Shown: positions 34,777 to 43,985, counted from the stretch's first letter. The stretch: 64,000 nucleotides of DNA from Elusimicrobiota bacterium (GCA_003557485.1 PWOI01000130.1:4938-68937), one strand, 5' to 3'. Notes: generated by a model not told the origin, from the sequence alone. Program-made: numbers and translations.

Positions 34777-36440
34777 GCTCCCTCTTTTTTAACTATCTTT
34801 GCCCAGGTGTCTTTCAGGGAAACTATACGGTTGAATACAGGACGGCCTTTCACTGAATCCTTTATGTCGGCAATGTAGTAGCCGTGCCGGAAAAACTGGA
34901 CCCTTTTTCCAGGGTCAATATCCTTAAGCGAGCACTCCGCCATGCATTTATCGTTTACGGTAAGAGAATCCGGATTTATGCATTCGCGAAAATCATCCGC
35001 TCCATCCGGGTTTTCCCGGTTGAAAAGCCTGTCGTACTGTCGCACGGTAACATTGAGAGCGCTCCCGGCGTATATCCAGTGCAGTGTTCCGCTTACTTTC
35101 CTTCTGTCGGCGGTATCTCCTCCTCTGGACTCGGGGTCATATGTGCAGTGCAGCTCTTCTATGATCCCATTTGAATCTTTAATAACTTCATTGCAGGTAA
35201 TGTAGTATGCGCTCTTAAGCCGGCTTTCCCTTCCGGGAGCAAGGCGGAAGAATTTTTTTGGCGGGGTTTCCATAAAATCTTCCCGTTCTATATACAATTC
35301 TCTGCCGAACTGCAGCTTTCTTGTACCGGAAGCCGGGTCTTCGGGATTGTTTTCAACCTCAAAATACTCGGTTTTATCTTCAGGATAGTTGGTTATTACA
35401 ACTTTCAGCGGGTCAAGAACGGCAAAGACCCTGTCGGCGGTTTTATTAAGCTCTTCCCGTACGCAGTGCTCAAGCAGCGCAGCGTCTACTGTGCTGTTTG
35501 CCTTGGCCACACCAATTCTTAAAGCAAAATCCCTTATTGATGCAGCTGTATAACCCCTTCTGCGCAGCCCCGATATCGTAGGCATTCTAGGATCATCCCA
35601 TCCGTCAACCATATTTTCACTTACAAGGATTCCCAGTCTTCTTTTACTCAGAACGCTATAGGATATATTAAGCCTGGCAAATTCTATCTGCTGCGGATGA
35701 TGAAGGCCAAGCTCCTCAAGAAACCAATCGTAAAGAGGCCTGTGGTCTTCAAACTCCAGTGTGCATATTGAATGTGTTATCTTTTCTATCGAATCTTCAA
35801 GGCAGTGGGCAAAATCATACATAGGATATATGCACCACTCATCACCCGTCCTGGGATGAGAAGCGTGCAGTATCCGGTAGATAACGGGATCGCGCATATT
35901 TAAATTTGGTGAAGCCATATCTATCTTTGCTCTAAGGACTTTTTCACCGTCATTAAACTCCCCATTTTTCATTCTTTCAAAAAGATCAAGATTCTCTTCA
36001 ATTACGCGGTCCCTGCAAGGGCTTTCCTTTCCGGGTTCAGTAAAAGTACCCCGGTATTCTTTTATCTTCTCCTGGCTGATATCATCTACATACGCTTTGC
36101 CTTTTTTAATCAGCTCAACAGCGCACTGGTACATCCGCCCGAAATAATCCGAAGCGTAGTATTCCCTGTCCTGCCAGTCAAAACCGAGCCAGGCCACATC
36201 TTCCTTTATGGAGTCTATGTACTGCTGCTCTTCTTTAACGGGGTTGGTATCATCAAACCTGAGGTTGCATGTTCCGGAATACTGTTCTGCAAGAGAGAAG
36301 TTAAGGCATATTGATTTGGCATGGCCTATATGAAGAAAACCGTTGGGTTCGGGAGGGAACCTTGTAGCAACCCTGCCGGACCATTTGCCGGTTCTGTTAT
36401 CCTGATCTATTATATCTTTTATAAAATTCCCTGTACTCAT
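34773..36440 (-). CDS. glnS: Glutaminyl-tRNA synthetase
   Basis: 555 residues, normal bacterial length. HIGH motif in [16 protein letters not shown], catalytic core TRFPPEPNG through [17 protein letters not shown]-like loop as VLSKRRL, and a C-terminal anticodon domain. Charges tRNA-Gln directly, so the organism does not need to rely only on the amidotransferase route. The ATG lies eight bases after a TATATT box with no ribosome site: a leaderless gene, divergent from the TSUP gene. Confidence 0.96.
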   Translation of the reverse strand: MSTGNFIKDIIDQDNRTGKWSGRVATRFPPEPNGFLHIGHAKSICLNFSLAEQYSGTCNLRFDDTNPVKEEQQYIDSIKEDVAWLGFDWQDREYYASDYFGRMYQCAVELIKKGKAYVDDISQEKIKEYRGTFTEPGKESPCRDRVIEENLDLFERMKNGEFNDGEKVLRAKIDMASPNLNMRDPVIYRILHASHPRTGDEWCIYPMYDFAHCLEDSIEKITHSICTLEFEDHRPLYDWFLEELGLHHPQQIEFARLNISYSVLSKRRLGILVSENMVDGWDDPRMPTISGLRRRGYTAASIRDFALRIGVAKANSTVDAALLEHCVREELNKTADRVFAVLDPLKVVITNYPEDKTEYFEVENNPEDPASGTRKLQFGRELYIEREDFMETPPKKFFRLAPGRESRLKSAYYITCNEVIKDSNGIIEELHCTYDPESRGGDTADRRKVSGTLHWIYAGSALNVTVRQYDRLFNRENPDGADDFRECINPDSLTVNDKCMAECSLKDIDPGKRVQFFRHGYYIADIKDSVKGRPVFNRIVSLKDTWAKIVKKEGA

Positions 36441-36448
36441 TGCCTGCT

Positions 36449-36477
36449 AATATACAAATTTATGGAAATGTTTTCAA
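36449..36477 (-). promoter_or_regulatory. Promoter of glnS (leaderless type)
   Basis: On the minus strand TTGAAA (36472-36477), 17 bases, TATATT (36449-36454). Predicted leader about 2 bases. Its -35 overlaps the -35 of the divergent TSUP gene. Confidence 0.72.
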
Positions 36478-36499
36478 AACGGGATTTTTCCGTTATAAT
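36471..36499 (+). promoter_or_regulatory. Promoter of the TSUP gene (leaderless type)
   Basis: TTTTCA (36471-36476), 17 bases, TATAAT (36494-36499), nine bases, ATG. Predicted leader about 3 bases. Confidence 0.65.
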
Positions 36500-36508
36500 A
36501 ATTTTGTT

Positions 36509-37255
36509 ATGGATATATTACTTTTAAGCCTTCTCTTTTTCCCTATAAGTATGGTCGGGGTATCCACCGGAGGGCTATCCCTTGTCACTGTTCCGCTTCT
36601 GATATTTTCCGGACTTTCTCCCCACAATGCAGTTGCTACAAATATGTTCGGCCTGATCTTTATGAGCCTCAGCGGGGCTGCCGGATTTGCTCCGGAAATC
36701 AAAAAAACACCGGTTTCTCTTACATTAAAACTATCGGTTATTACCGCTGTCGCTTCGTTTGCCGGAGCAGGGATAGTGCTTGCCGTTGACGAAAAAGCCC
36801 TGCGCAGCGTGATTGCAGTAGTTATACTTGCAGTAACTGTCATAGTTTTTTTCAACAGGCGGGCAGGACTGAATGAAAGGACTGATTCCCCCAGACGCGG
36901 CAGGACTGCCGGCTGGATAGCCGTTTTCGTACTAGGTATTTACGGAGGGTTTTTCAGCGGCGCCTATATAACTATACTTACATACGTTTTCATACTTCTG
37001 TGGGGTATGAGTTTTCTGAGAGCCGCCGGACTTACAAAAGTTCTTAATACTTTCTCCTCGGCGGCGGCCTGTGCCTATTTTATCTATTACGGCGCAGTAG
37101 ATTTCAGTTACGCCCTGCCTATATCGGCAGCAATGTTTGCCGGCGGATATGCCGGAGCCCGGATTGCGGTACTGAAGGGAAACCGTTGGCTGAGAAATAT
37201 ATTTATGGCAGCGGCGGCGGCGATGAGCATTCTGCTTCTTTCCGGACGGTTTTAG
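36509..37255 (+). CDS. TSUP-family (TauE/SafE) membrane transporter
   Basis: 248 residues from the ATG at 36509, with about eight membrane helices. LLSLLFFPISMVGVSTGGLSLVTVPLL and GIYGGFFSGAYITILTYV are the two repeated GG-containing blocks of the TSUP family, which exports sulfite or organosulfonates. I rejected a start at 36440 because the longer frame would begin opposite the glnS start and add residues before the first helix. No ribosome site; leaderless. Confidence 0.85.
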   Translation: MDILLLSLLFFPISMVGVSTGGLSLVTVPLLIFSGLSPHNAVATNMFGLIFMSLSGAAGFAPEIKKTPVSLTLKLSVITAVASFAGAGIVLAVDEKALRSVIAVVILAVTVIVFFNRRAGLNERTDSPRRGRTAGWIAVFVLGIYGGFFSGAYITILTYVFILLWGMSFLRAAGLTKVLNTFSSAAACAYFIYYGAVDFSYALPISAAMFAGGYAGARIAVLKGNRWLRNIFMAAAAAMSILLLSGRF

Positions 37256-37259
37256 GGCT

Positions 37260-37287
37260 TTAACGAGTCAGGTATTTTTGTTATAAT
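37260..37287 (+). promoter_or_regulatory. Promoter of pcm
   Basis: TTAACG (37260-37265), 16 bases, TATAAT (37282-37287), with a leader of about 16 bases that contains AAAGGAA. Confidence 0.55.
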
Positions 37288-37309
37288 TACATTAAAGGAA
37301 CAGAAACCA

Positions 37310-38071
37310 ATGAAATATTTTTACTCTGCAGCATTGTTTTTCATCTTACTTTACTGCGCACCTTATGCCGGCGCGGCTGCATCCAGGCCGCCTGAGACTT
37401 CCGGTGAAGAGGAACCTGCCTCGCACCAGGACGGCACTGGGACCATTCATCCTGATGCGGAACGAATGGTAGAAAATCAGATTAAAAACAGAGGCATTGA
37501 GGACCCCGCGGTATTAAATGCCATGCTTCGGGTCCCCAGGCACCGTCTCGTACCGGAGCGAATGGTTTCTTCCGCATACGATGACAGGCCCCTGCCCATA
37601 GGATGGGGACAGACTATATCCCAGCCCTACATAGTTGCCTATATGACTGAAATTGTTAATCCGCTTCCTAATCACAGAGCGTTGGAAATAGGTACCGGAT
37701 CAGGATACCAGGCGGCAGTCCTGGCAGAAATAGTTGAAGATGTCTATACCATTGAAATAATCGAACCTCTGGGAACCAGGGCAAAGAATGACCTCAAGGA
37801 ACTTGAATATAAAAACATTGAGGTAAAACTTGCCGACGGATACTGGGGATGGGAGGAAAAAGCCCCCTTTGACTGCATAATTGTAACAGCAGCGGCAGAA
37901 TACATACCGCCTCCGCTGGTAAGACAGCTTGCCGATGGCGGCAGTATGATTATACCGGTCGGGCATCCATACCAGACACAGTATCTTGTTCTGGTAGAAA
38001 AAAACGGCGAAGAAATAACCACACGCCGCCTGATGCCGGTAAGGTTCGTTCCGTTTACCCGCAGCCAGTAA
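37310..38071 (+). CDS. pcm: Protein-L-isoaspartate O-methyltransferase, secreted form
   Basis: 253 residues. An N-terminal signal peptide (1-23, ending YAGAAA) and a Pro/Glu linker precede a full Pcm domain: VPRHRLVPE, GWGQTISQPYIVAYMTE, ALEIGTGSGYQAAVLAEI, and FDCIIVTAAAEYIP. Pcm uses S-adenosylmethionine to repair damaged aspartyl residues. Export is unusual because SAM is cytoplasmic, yet signal-peptide versions are known. Followed closely by the large membrane protein gene. Confidence 0.88.
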   Translation: MKYFYSAALFFILLYCAPYAGAAASRPPETSGEEEPASHQDGTGTIHPDAERMVENQIKNRGIEDPAVLNAMLRVPRHRLVPERMVSSAYDDRPLPIGWGQTISQPYIVAYMTEIVNPLPNHRALEIGTGSGYQAAVLAEIVEDVYTIEIIEPLGTRAKNDLKELEYKNIEVKLADGYWGWEEKAPFDCIIVTAAAEYIPPPLVRQLADGGSMIIPVGHPYQTQYLVLVEKNGEEITTRRLMPVRFVPFTRSQ

Positions 38072-38078
38072 TTTTTCA

Positions 38079-40424
38079 ATGAAAAAAAGCCTGTACCTGA
38101 CAGTCGCCCTGCTTTCGGCGGCCCTCATATCCTACCAGGTCATCCTGATGCACATCCTTTCTATAGTTCAGTGGCACCATTTTGCCTACATGATTATTTC
38201 AGCAGCTATGCTGGGCTTCGGGGCTAGCGGAACCATTTTGGCTCTCTTTAAAGAAAGAAAGTTTTTCCAGTCCGATTCAGTTGTTTTTATACTTTTAATT
38301 CTTACAAGCGCAGCAATCCTTATATCTCCGCTTCTTACCTCTCTGCCACTACTCAGCTTTGACAGCTATCTTGTATTGAGCAGGACTGCCCATATGTTCA
38401 GGCTTATCCTGAACTACGCAGTATTTTTTATTCCGTTCCTTACAGGAGCGCTTGTAATGGCCCTTCTTTTTACCCGGCATATCGTTTCAACTGCTAAACT
38501 TTATTTCTCCAACCTGCTGGGCTCCGCCGCGGGGGCGATAATCCCCCTTTTAATGATAAGAACCTTCGCCCCCGAAAGCCTTATCCCTATTGCAGCCCTT
38601 ATCCCCCTGACCGGAGCGCTTGCCGCTTTCCCGGAAAAAAGAAAAAAATTCAACTGTATTATTATCGGCTTAGCGGCAGGGCTTGCCTTAATTCTGGTGT
38701 TTTCCCCGCCGCCTTTTCATATCTCTCAGTATAAGTCCATAAGCTACGCAATGAACCAGCCGGGAGCAAGAATACTCGAAAGAAAGCTCAGCGTTCACGG
38801 GCTTATTGAGTACGCAGAAACTCCCGCAAGCAGGTTCGCTCCGGGGTTGAGCCTTGCTTATGAAGGAGAAATTCCGGTATCCGATACCATATTCCTAAAC
38901 GGGGACGAACTGGGGCCGGTTTTCAGTTCAGAAGAAAGTTATTCCGTACTTTCGCATACGCCAAAGGCAATCCCGTTCAGAATATCATCCATAGACAGAG
39001 TACTCTCTCTTGAAGCCGGCACTTTCCACAGCGCTTTTTATGCAGCACATGAAGGAGCATCCTATATAACAGCAGCCGACCCTGCTGCAGAAGAAACAGC
39101 GCAACTCATAAGCAAAAATGCAGGCCTGGACATGTCAGGAATCAACCCCAAAGCCGTTGACCCGAGAACTTTCCTTTTCATAACGGAAGACAAATACGAC
39201 CTCATAACTCTTCCGGCTGCTAATACCTTCCGCGGGACAGCGGGCCTATACGCGCTGAGAGAAAAATATATACTTACTCTTGAATCCCTGGATAGAATGA
39301 TGGACCTGCTTTCAGATAAAGGGATTCTTTACATACCGGCCTGGACAGACTATCCTTATAGAACATCACTCAAGCTGCTGGCGTCGCTTGCCCAAACTCT
39401 TGAAGAAAGGGGAATGGACCCTAAAACCCATATAACCGCCGTGCGGGACTGGAATATGATACATTTCATGGTGTCGGCTTCTCCGCTAACGGATACGCAG
39501 ATATATATATTAAGCGAGTTCTGCGAGAAAAAACTTTTTGACGCAGCAATACCTGAAGGACTTCAAGATCATTTCTACCACTCACTTCCCGATGATGACT
39601 ACTCAGTCTATATAAGCAGAATACTCTCACCTGACCGGGAAAGTTTTTACCGGGATTACAAGTTCAACATAAGGCCGGCAACGGACAACAGGCCCTTTTT
39701 CCTGAATTTCATAACCTTTAGAAGCGCCAGGCATATGATAAAAGAGGGATCTTTCAGAGACTTCTCTTTTATGGAACTGGGCTATCTGATACTTGCCTTT
39801 ACCTTCATACAAGTCTCACTGGCCGCCTTTATACTTATAATCCTGCCTCTTTTTAAATTAAAAAATAAGCTTACCAATAAACTTTTTTCTATTTCCTACT
39901 TCAGCTGCCTGGGGCTTGGGTTCATATTTTTAGAAATGGTGCTAATACAGAAATTTACATTCTACTTCGGCAGCCCGGTCTATTCTGCCGCCTTTGTAAT
40001 TGCTTTTATGTTGCTGGCGGCGGGTATAGGAAGCCGTGTATCTCACGGATTTGAGGCCTCGCGTATAAATATTGCAAAGGTGTGCGTCGCCGTTGCGGCT
40101 TTTGTTCTATTATATTTACTGTTTTTGGAAAGGTTATTCTACGCTACGGTACATTTTGATACTTTTTTAAAGGTCCTTATCTCATTTGTCATTATCTTTC
40201 CGGCTGGATTTCTGATGGGTATGCCGTTCCCGCTTGGCCTGGGCAGCATTGGAAGAGAAAACCCCTCCAATGTTCCCTGGTGCTGGGGTATTGACGGCTG
40301 TTTTTCGGTTATAGCAGCCTCCCTTGCCACTTTAATTTCACTTAATGGAGGCTTTACTGTTATACTTTTATGTGTTTCGGTTCTTTACCTGACAGCAGCA
40401 ATATCGGCTGCCGCCCTTGATTAA
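38079..40424 (+). CDS. Large membrane protein with spermidine-synthase-like middle domain
   Basis: 781 residues. Six or so helices in the first 210 residues, a soluble middle of about 350 residues with a Rossmann-like pattern (SIDRVLSLEAG, HEGASYITAADP, YDLITLPA), and six to seven helices at the C-terminus. This arrangement matches membrane-embedded spermidine/spermine synthase-like proteins. The SAM-binding glycine motif is poor, so catalysis is doubtful. It starts 7 bases after pcm and ends convergently, overlapping the next gene by 4 bases. Confidence 0.68.
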   Translation: MKKSLYLTVALLSAALISYQVILMHILSIVQWHHFAYMIISAAMLGFGASGTILALFKERKFFQSDSVVFILLILTSAAILISPLLTSLPLLSFDSYLVLSRTAHMFRLILNYAVFFIPFLTGALVMALLFTRHIVSTAKLYFSNLLGSAAGAIIPLLMIRTFAPESLIPIAALIPLTGALAAFPEKRKKFNCIIIGLAAGLALILVFSPPPFHISQYKSISYAMNQPGARILERKLSVHGLIEYAETPASRFAPGLSLAYEGEIPVSDTIFLNGDELGPVFSSEESYSVLSHTPKAIPFRISSIDRVLSLEAGTFHSAFYAAHEGASYITAADPAAEETAQLISKNAGLDMSGINPKAVDPRTFLFITEDKYDLITLPAANTFRGTAGLYALREKYILTLESLDRMMDLLSDKGILYIPAWTDYPYRTSLKLLASLAQTLEERGMDPKTHITAVRDWNMIHFMVSASPLTDTQIYILSEFCEKKLFDAAIPEGLQDHFYHSLPDDDYSVYISRILSPDRESFYRDYKFNIRPATDNRPFFLNFITFRSARHMIKEGSFRDFSFMELGYLILAFTFIQVSLAAFILIILPLFKLKNKLTNKLFSISYFSCLGLGFIFLEMVLIQKFTFYFGSPVYSAAFVIAFMLLAAGIGSRVSHGFEASRINIAKVCVAVAAFVLLYLLFLERLFYATVHFDTFLKVLISFVIIFPAGFLMGMPFPLGLGSIGRENPSNVPWCWGIDGCFSVIAASLATLISLNGGFTVILLCVSVLYLTAAISAAALD

Positions 40425-40696
40425 CCGAACCTCCCCGCAACCATAAGGACCCCTATTATAACAAACAACGCGCCGCCTCCTATCCTTATGGCCTGTGGCG
40501 GCAGATACCTGCTTATATAGGCACCAAGGGTAACACTGACAGCTGTCACTATCATAAATGCTGTTACAGACCCCAGCCATACGCTGAAAGGCCTTCCGGA
40601 TTTTCCGGCCAGCGTTATTCCCATAAGCTGGGTTTTGTCTGCAAGTTCGGCAACCAGTATGGCCATAAAAGTAGTCAGAAATATTCTAAAATCCAA
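40421..40696 (-). CDS. UPF0016/GDT1-family membrane protein
   Basis: 91 residues, TTG start with AGGAGG upstream. Three helices and the signature LVAELADKTQLMG of UPF0016 (TMEM165/Gdt1) proteins. Bacterial members export manganese; short forms carry one ExxD(K/R)(T/S) motif and work as paired subunits. No second UPF0016 gene is adjacent. Only one copy of the motif is present. Confidence 0.85.
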   Translation of the reverse strand: MDFRIFLTTFMAILVAELADKTQLMGITLAGKSGRPFSVWLGSVTAFMIVTAVSVTLGAYISRYLPPQAIRIGGGALFVIIGVLMVAGRFG

Positions 40697-40781
40697 TAAT
40701 ATGTCCTCCTTCTCTCTTTAGTTCCCATCCGGCAGAAAGATACACCTCACCATAGGCATGGAAACCATACTTTACAACCTG

Positions 40782-40799
40782 GAAATATTTAAATATTTC
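40782..40799. promoter_or_regulatory. 18-bp perfect palindrome upstream of the UPF0016 gene
   Basis: GAAATATTTAAATATTTC reads the same on both strands. It lies 86 bases upstream of the UPF0016 start, downstream of the cold-shock gene. A metal-responsive operator is possible but unproven. Confidence 0.45.
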
Positions 40800-40821
40800 A
40801 ATTGGGTTAGGTATAGGAAAG

Positions 40822-40844
40822 CCGTCCGGCTAATTGCCGGACGG
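40822..40844 (-). terminator. GC-rich hairpin after the cold-shock gene
   Basis: CCGTCCGGC and GCCGGACGG form a perfect 9-bp stem with a 5-base loop, 42 bases past the cold-shock gene stop. The following minus-strand bases (CTTTCCTAT) make a weak U-run. Confidence 0.5.
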
Positions 40845-40885
40845 TATAGCCTGAGCAGGTCCGAATAATGATAATTAAATAATAT

Positions 40886-41080
40886 TTAATCTATCTTTTT
40901 TACGTTTACCGCTTTAGGTCCTTTCTGTCCGTCTTCAGCTTCAAATTCCACCCTGTCTCCTTCATTCAGAGAATCTCCCTGAACATCATTGCGATGTACG
41001 AAAAGGTCTTTTCCGCCTTCGTCGGGTTTAATGAAACCAAAATTTTTCAGATCATTGAAAAATTGCACTGTTCCTTTCAT
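40886..41080 (-). CDS. cspA: Cold-shock domain protein
   Basis: 64 residues, the usual size. RNP1 as KNFGFIKP and RNP2 as DLFVHRNDV are both present, so it binds single-stranded nucleic acid as an RNA chaperone. AGGAGGTGA, a near-perfect ribosome site, precedes the ATG, and a leader of about 60 bases is predicted. It is one of three RNA-remodelling genes in the window, with the RRM protein and the DEAD-box helicase. Confidence 0.95.
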   Translation of the reverse strand: MKGTVQFFNDLKNFGFIKPDEGGKDLFVHRNDVQGDSLNEGDRVEFEAEDGQKGPKAVNVKKID

Positions 41081-41143
41081 GTTTTTTCACCTCCTTTCTT
41101 TTTTGAATTTTTCCTTAAAGGGATTCTAATGTAATGGTATGTC

Positions 41144-41173
41144 CTTATAATCTTTCTGTACTGCTTTCATCAA
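41144..41173 (-). promoter_or_regulatory. Promoter of the cold-shock gene
   Basis: On the minus strand TTGATG (41168-41173), 18 bases, TATAAG (41144-41149). The -35 box overlaps the last codon of the response regulator gene. Confidence 0.5.
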
Positions 41174-41589
41174 TTGTCATTTGATTCGATGTCACAACTT
41201 CTCTGTATTAATCCGTACTTCTTAAGTACCTCATCAATTTTATCCATAAGAAAACTGGTTTTAAATGGTTTTGCCACATAGCGATCGGCTTTTTTATTGA
41301 CCGCTCTTTCAAAAGAATCGGCGTCCGTATTTGCGGTAAGCATTATAACGGGAATTCCGGCCGTGGAAGGATTTTCTTTTACTCTCTCCAAAACCTCAAG
41401 GCCATTCATCTCAGGCATATCTATATCAAGAAGTATCAAATCCGGCTTGTTAAGAATTATTTTCTCCAGGGCATAAGATCCGTCGCTTGCAGTATCTATT
41501 TCGTATCCCCGGCTCTTAAGAAGAACGCTCAGCAATCTGACAATATCCTTATCATCGTCTACTATCAGGACCTTTATTTTATTTTCCGT
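41170..41589 (-). CDS. Single-domain response regulator with probable ACG start
   Basis: 139 residues from ACG at 41589. A complete receiver domain reads VLIVDDDKDI (acidic pocket), LILLDIDMPEMNG (phospho-Asp), PVIMLTA and KPF. Using ATG, GTG or TTG the first possible start is a TTG at 41535, which would remove the acidic pocket. AGGAGG at 41601-41606 lies 11 bases before ACG; no other plausible start lies near it. A sequencing error turning ATG into ACG is the main alternative. Stand-alone receiver, no output domain and no kinase nearby. Confidence 0.75.
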   Translation of the reverse strand, partial: TENKIKVLIVDDDKDIVRLLSVLLKSRGYEIDTASDGSYALEKIILNKPDLILLDIDMPEMNGLEVLERVKENPSTAGIPVIMLTANTDADSFERAVNKKADRYVAKPFKTSFLMDKIDEVLKKYGLIQRSCDIESNDN

Positions 41590-41630
41590 GTCGACCTGTT
41601 CCTCCTGTTCGCGGACTGCGCGTCTCCTGC

Positions 41631-42140
41631 CTAAAACCTTATGCCCAGCCCAAATCCAATATGGAGCATTATCAGCATGTTGTCATCGAACTCTTTATCA
41701 TAAACAAAAGTCCCTCTCAGCAGTGCATCAGCAAAAATAGGATTTCTTGCCGAAGCCAGGCGGGCGCCAAGTCCCATTGAGGCTCCAAAATTACTGCTTT
41801 CGTATGTTTTGGCTTCTGTGTAGTAAACTCCGGCTGTTGTCTGTATGTAGGGTTTTATATCTCCCAGAGTGAAAAAGTTGTAACGTATTACAGCTGTTAT
41901 GGGTATGGTGTCCACATTTTTTGCAATAGGGAGCTGTCCGCTCTCAAACCCGACTTCATAATCAGAAAACATACTGCCTGCTATTAAAATCCGCGCTGTA
42001 TAACCAAGTCCGCCCGTATCACCGGATATATCCGGATGAAGAACTGTTCCAAAATTCGGCGCAATGGTAATTTCCACAGCTTCGGCAGGCACATAAAGGC
42101 ATAAGGAAAGCAGACCGGCAATAACAATAAACTTTTTCAT
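41631..42140 (-). CDS. Small outer-membrane beta-barrel protein
   Basis: 169 residues. Signal peptide 1-21 (SLCLYVPAEA), alternating strands and a C-terminus of GFGLGIRF. Resembles 8-strand porin-like/opacity-type barrels in length. The phrase SARNPIF also occurs in the barrel gene at 47910-48389 (PARNPIF), so the two may be related. Function unknown. Confidence 0.7.
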   Translation of the reverse strand: MKKFIVIAGLLSLCLYVPAEAVEITIAPNFGTVLHPDISGDTGGLGYTARILIAGSMFSDYEVGFESGQLPIAKNVDTIPITAVIRYNFFTLGDIKPYIQTTAGVYYTEAKTYESSNFGASMGLGARLASARNPIFADALLRGTFVYDKEFDDNMLIMLHIGFGLGIRF

Positions 42141-42339
42141 TTAACTAAACTCCCTGAACCAAATAAACGTTTTCTCAAATCGGGCCGGCGGCCCGTATAT
42201 GTTCTTATATACGTGTTTTTAACATATTATTGAGGCTGTTGTCAACAACCTGCCTCTTTTTAACTTTTCGATTGCATATCACCGGGGGCTTTAGTAAGAT
42301 ACCAGGGGCATAATAAATTAATAAACACAGAGAGACAAA

Positions 42340-43374
42340 ATGAAGGAAAAAATAAATCTTCTAGATAAGGATTTCAAAGAGATGCAAGCCCTGATGAAGC
42401 AGTTCAAACTGCCTCCATTCAGGGCACGGCAGCTTTTTAACTGGATATACTCCCATAGGGTTTCTTCATTCAGCAGTATGGTTAACCTGCCGAAATCAAT
42501 GATAGCTATGCTTGAGGAAAAAGCCCGTTTTGACCCTCTTGAAATTATCTCGCTTCAGCGTTCAAAAGACGGGACAAGAAAATTCCTATTTGCCCTTGAA
42601 GACAAAAAACAGGTAGAAGCTGTTTACCTTCCTTATAAAGGAACCAGAACAAGCGTATGCCTTTCAACGCAGGCTGGCTGTTCAATGGGGTGCAGCTTCT
42701 GCGCCACTGCAAAGCTCCCACTTGGGCGAAACCTGAGCTGCGGCGAGATAATAAATCAGCTCCTGACAATAGAAAAGAAAGTTTCGCGAAGGATAAGCAA
42801 CGTCGTATTAATGGGAATGGGAGAACCCCTTGCCAACTACAGCAACGTACTTAAAGCAGTATCTATTATAAACCATAGCGATGGACTTGATGTGGCAATG
42901 AGAAAGATAACACTGTCAACCTGCGGGCTTGTAAAGGAAATATACAGACTCGCCGAGGAGAAGCTTCAGCTTACACTGGCCATATCGCTTAACGCTGCAA
43001 CCGATTCTCTAAGAGACACCCTTATGCCTGTAAATAAAAAATACCCATTAAGTGAGCTTATGAAAGCCTGCAGGCATTATGCTTCTGTTACCGGGAGAAG
43101 AGTCACATTTGAATATGTTATGATTGACGGAGTAAATGATTCAAGGGACCAGGCTATTGCTCTTGCCGGCCTGCTTAAAGGATTCCTGTCTCATGTTAAC
43201 CTTATACCGCTGAACCCTGTTCAATCGATAAGAATGAAGCCGGCTTCCATCGGCGCCATTGATATGTTCAAGGCAATACTTGAAATCAGAACAATACCGG
43301 TATCAATAAGGCAGGAAAGAGGAAAAGACATAGATGCGGCCTGCGGCCAGCTGACCGGCAGAAATAGAAACTAA
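42340..43374 (+). CDS. rlmN: 23S rRNA (adenine2503-C2)-methyltransferase, radical SAM
   Basis: 344 residues, normal length. Radical SAM cluster CSMGCSFC (Cys114, 118, 121) within STQAGCSMGCSFCAT, then VLMGMGEPLANY, STCGLV and NLIPLNP. Two further conserved cysteines needed for RlmN chemistry are present (CLST near 107 and DAACGQL near the end). It methylates A2503 of 23S rRNA and often A37 of tRNA. Confidence 0.96.
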   Translation: MKEKINLLDKDFKEMQALMKQFKLPPFRARQLFNWIYSHRVSSFSSMVNLPKSMIAMLEEKARFDPLEIISLQRSKDGTRKFLFALEDKKQVEAVYLPYKGTRTSVCLSTQAGCSMGCSFCATAKLPLGRNLSCGEIINQLLTIEKKVSRRISNVVLMGMGEPLANYSNVLKAVSIINHSDGLDVAMRKITLSTCGLVKEIYRLAEEKLQLTLAISLNAATDSLRDTLMPVNKKYPLSELMKACRHYASVTGRRVTFEYVMIDGVNDSRDQAIALAGLLKGFLSHVNLIPLNPVQSIRMKPASIGAIDMFKAILEIRTIPVSIRQERGKDIDAACGQLTGRNRN

Positions 43375-43376
43375 AT

Positions 43377-43985
43377 TTAAAAAGACCCCCTGATTCCCAG
43401 TCCCACAATATTTGACCCCTGCGCATCCTGAAATAAGCCGAATACTCCGGACCGGTGGTGAACCCTTAAAAAAAGGCTCCATCCGTCAAGACCCGGCAGG
43501 ATAGCTTCTTTTTCAATCATCATATATTTAAGCGGCCTTACAGGATCGGAAGTTTTCCGGCGGCGCTCTATTGAAGGCGTTCCGCCGGCATAGGAGATAC
43601 CGCTACCGAAAGCAAGAGAGGTGTTGAGGTGTCTATCCCACGGGAACTTTTTCCACCGCAAAGAAAGAAGAGCGTTTATCTCGGGATGAGTCTGCTTTCC
43701 GCAATGTTTACCTGCATTAATCTCACCTTCCGCCTGAAGATTTTTTCCAAAAGAAAATATGTCCTTTCCAATCCCGGCTGCTGTTATCCAGCTATCGCGG
43801 AAATCAGTTTCCAGCCTGAATACAATTCTTACAAATATGGTTTTGCTCCACCTGCCGCGATAGGCGTAAAACCTCCATCCCTGAAAAGGATCCGTTTCGG
43901 CGCAATAAATCCGGACCGGTAAGGCTAATATTATAACAGCTGTCAGTAAAGCAGATGCATATCTTTTTACAAAAATTATACCCAT
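43377..43985 (-). CDS. Outer-membrane protein, possibly PagL-like lipid A deacylase
   Basis: 202 residues with an N-terminal signal peptide (about 8-30). The C-terminus reads RVHHRSGVFGLFQDAQGSNI then GLGIRGSF; the H-x-S within it and the following Gly/Phe pattern recall the catalytic His-x-Ser of PagL lipid A 3-O-deacylases. The Glu partner is not certain. Otherwise it can only be called a predicted barrel. It ends 3 bases after rlmN on the other strand. No Shine-Dalgarno is evident. Confidence 0.5.
   Translation of the reverse strand: MGIIFVKRYASALLTAVIILALPVRIYCAETDPFQGWRFYAYRGRWSKTIFVRIVFRLETDFRDSWITAAGIGKDIFSFGKNLQAEGEINAGKHCGKQTHPEINALLSLRWKKFPWDRHLNTSLAFGSGISYAGGTPSIERRRKTSDPVRPLKYMMIEKEAILPGLDGWSLFLRVHHRSGVFGLFQDAQGSNIVGLGIRGSF

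Noticed and set aside
40697-40885. yybP-ykoY manganese riboswitch upstream of the UPF0016 gene
   Set aside because: The family context fits, but I could not find the conserved core on the minus strand; only a palindrome and a hairpin are visible.
42181-42195. Short GC hairpin CGGGCC-GGC-GGCCCG before the barrel gene
   Set aside because: Six-base stem with no T-run and no matching regulatory family; too weak to call.
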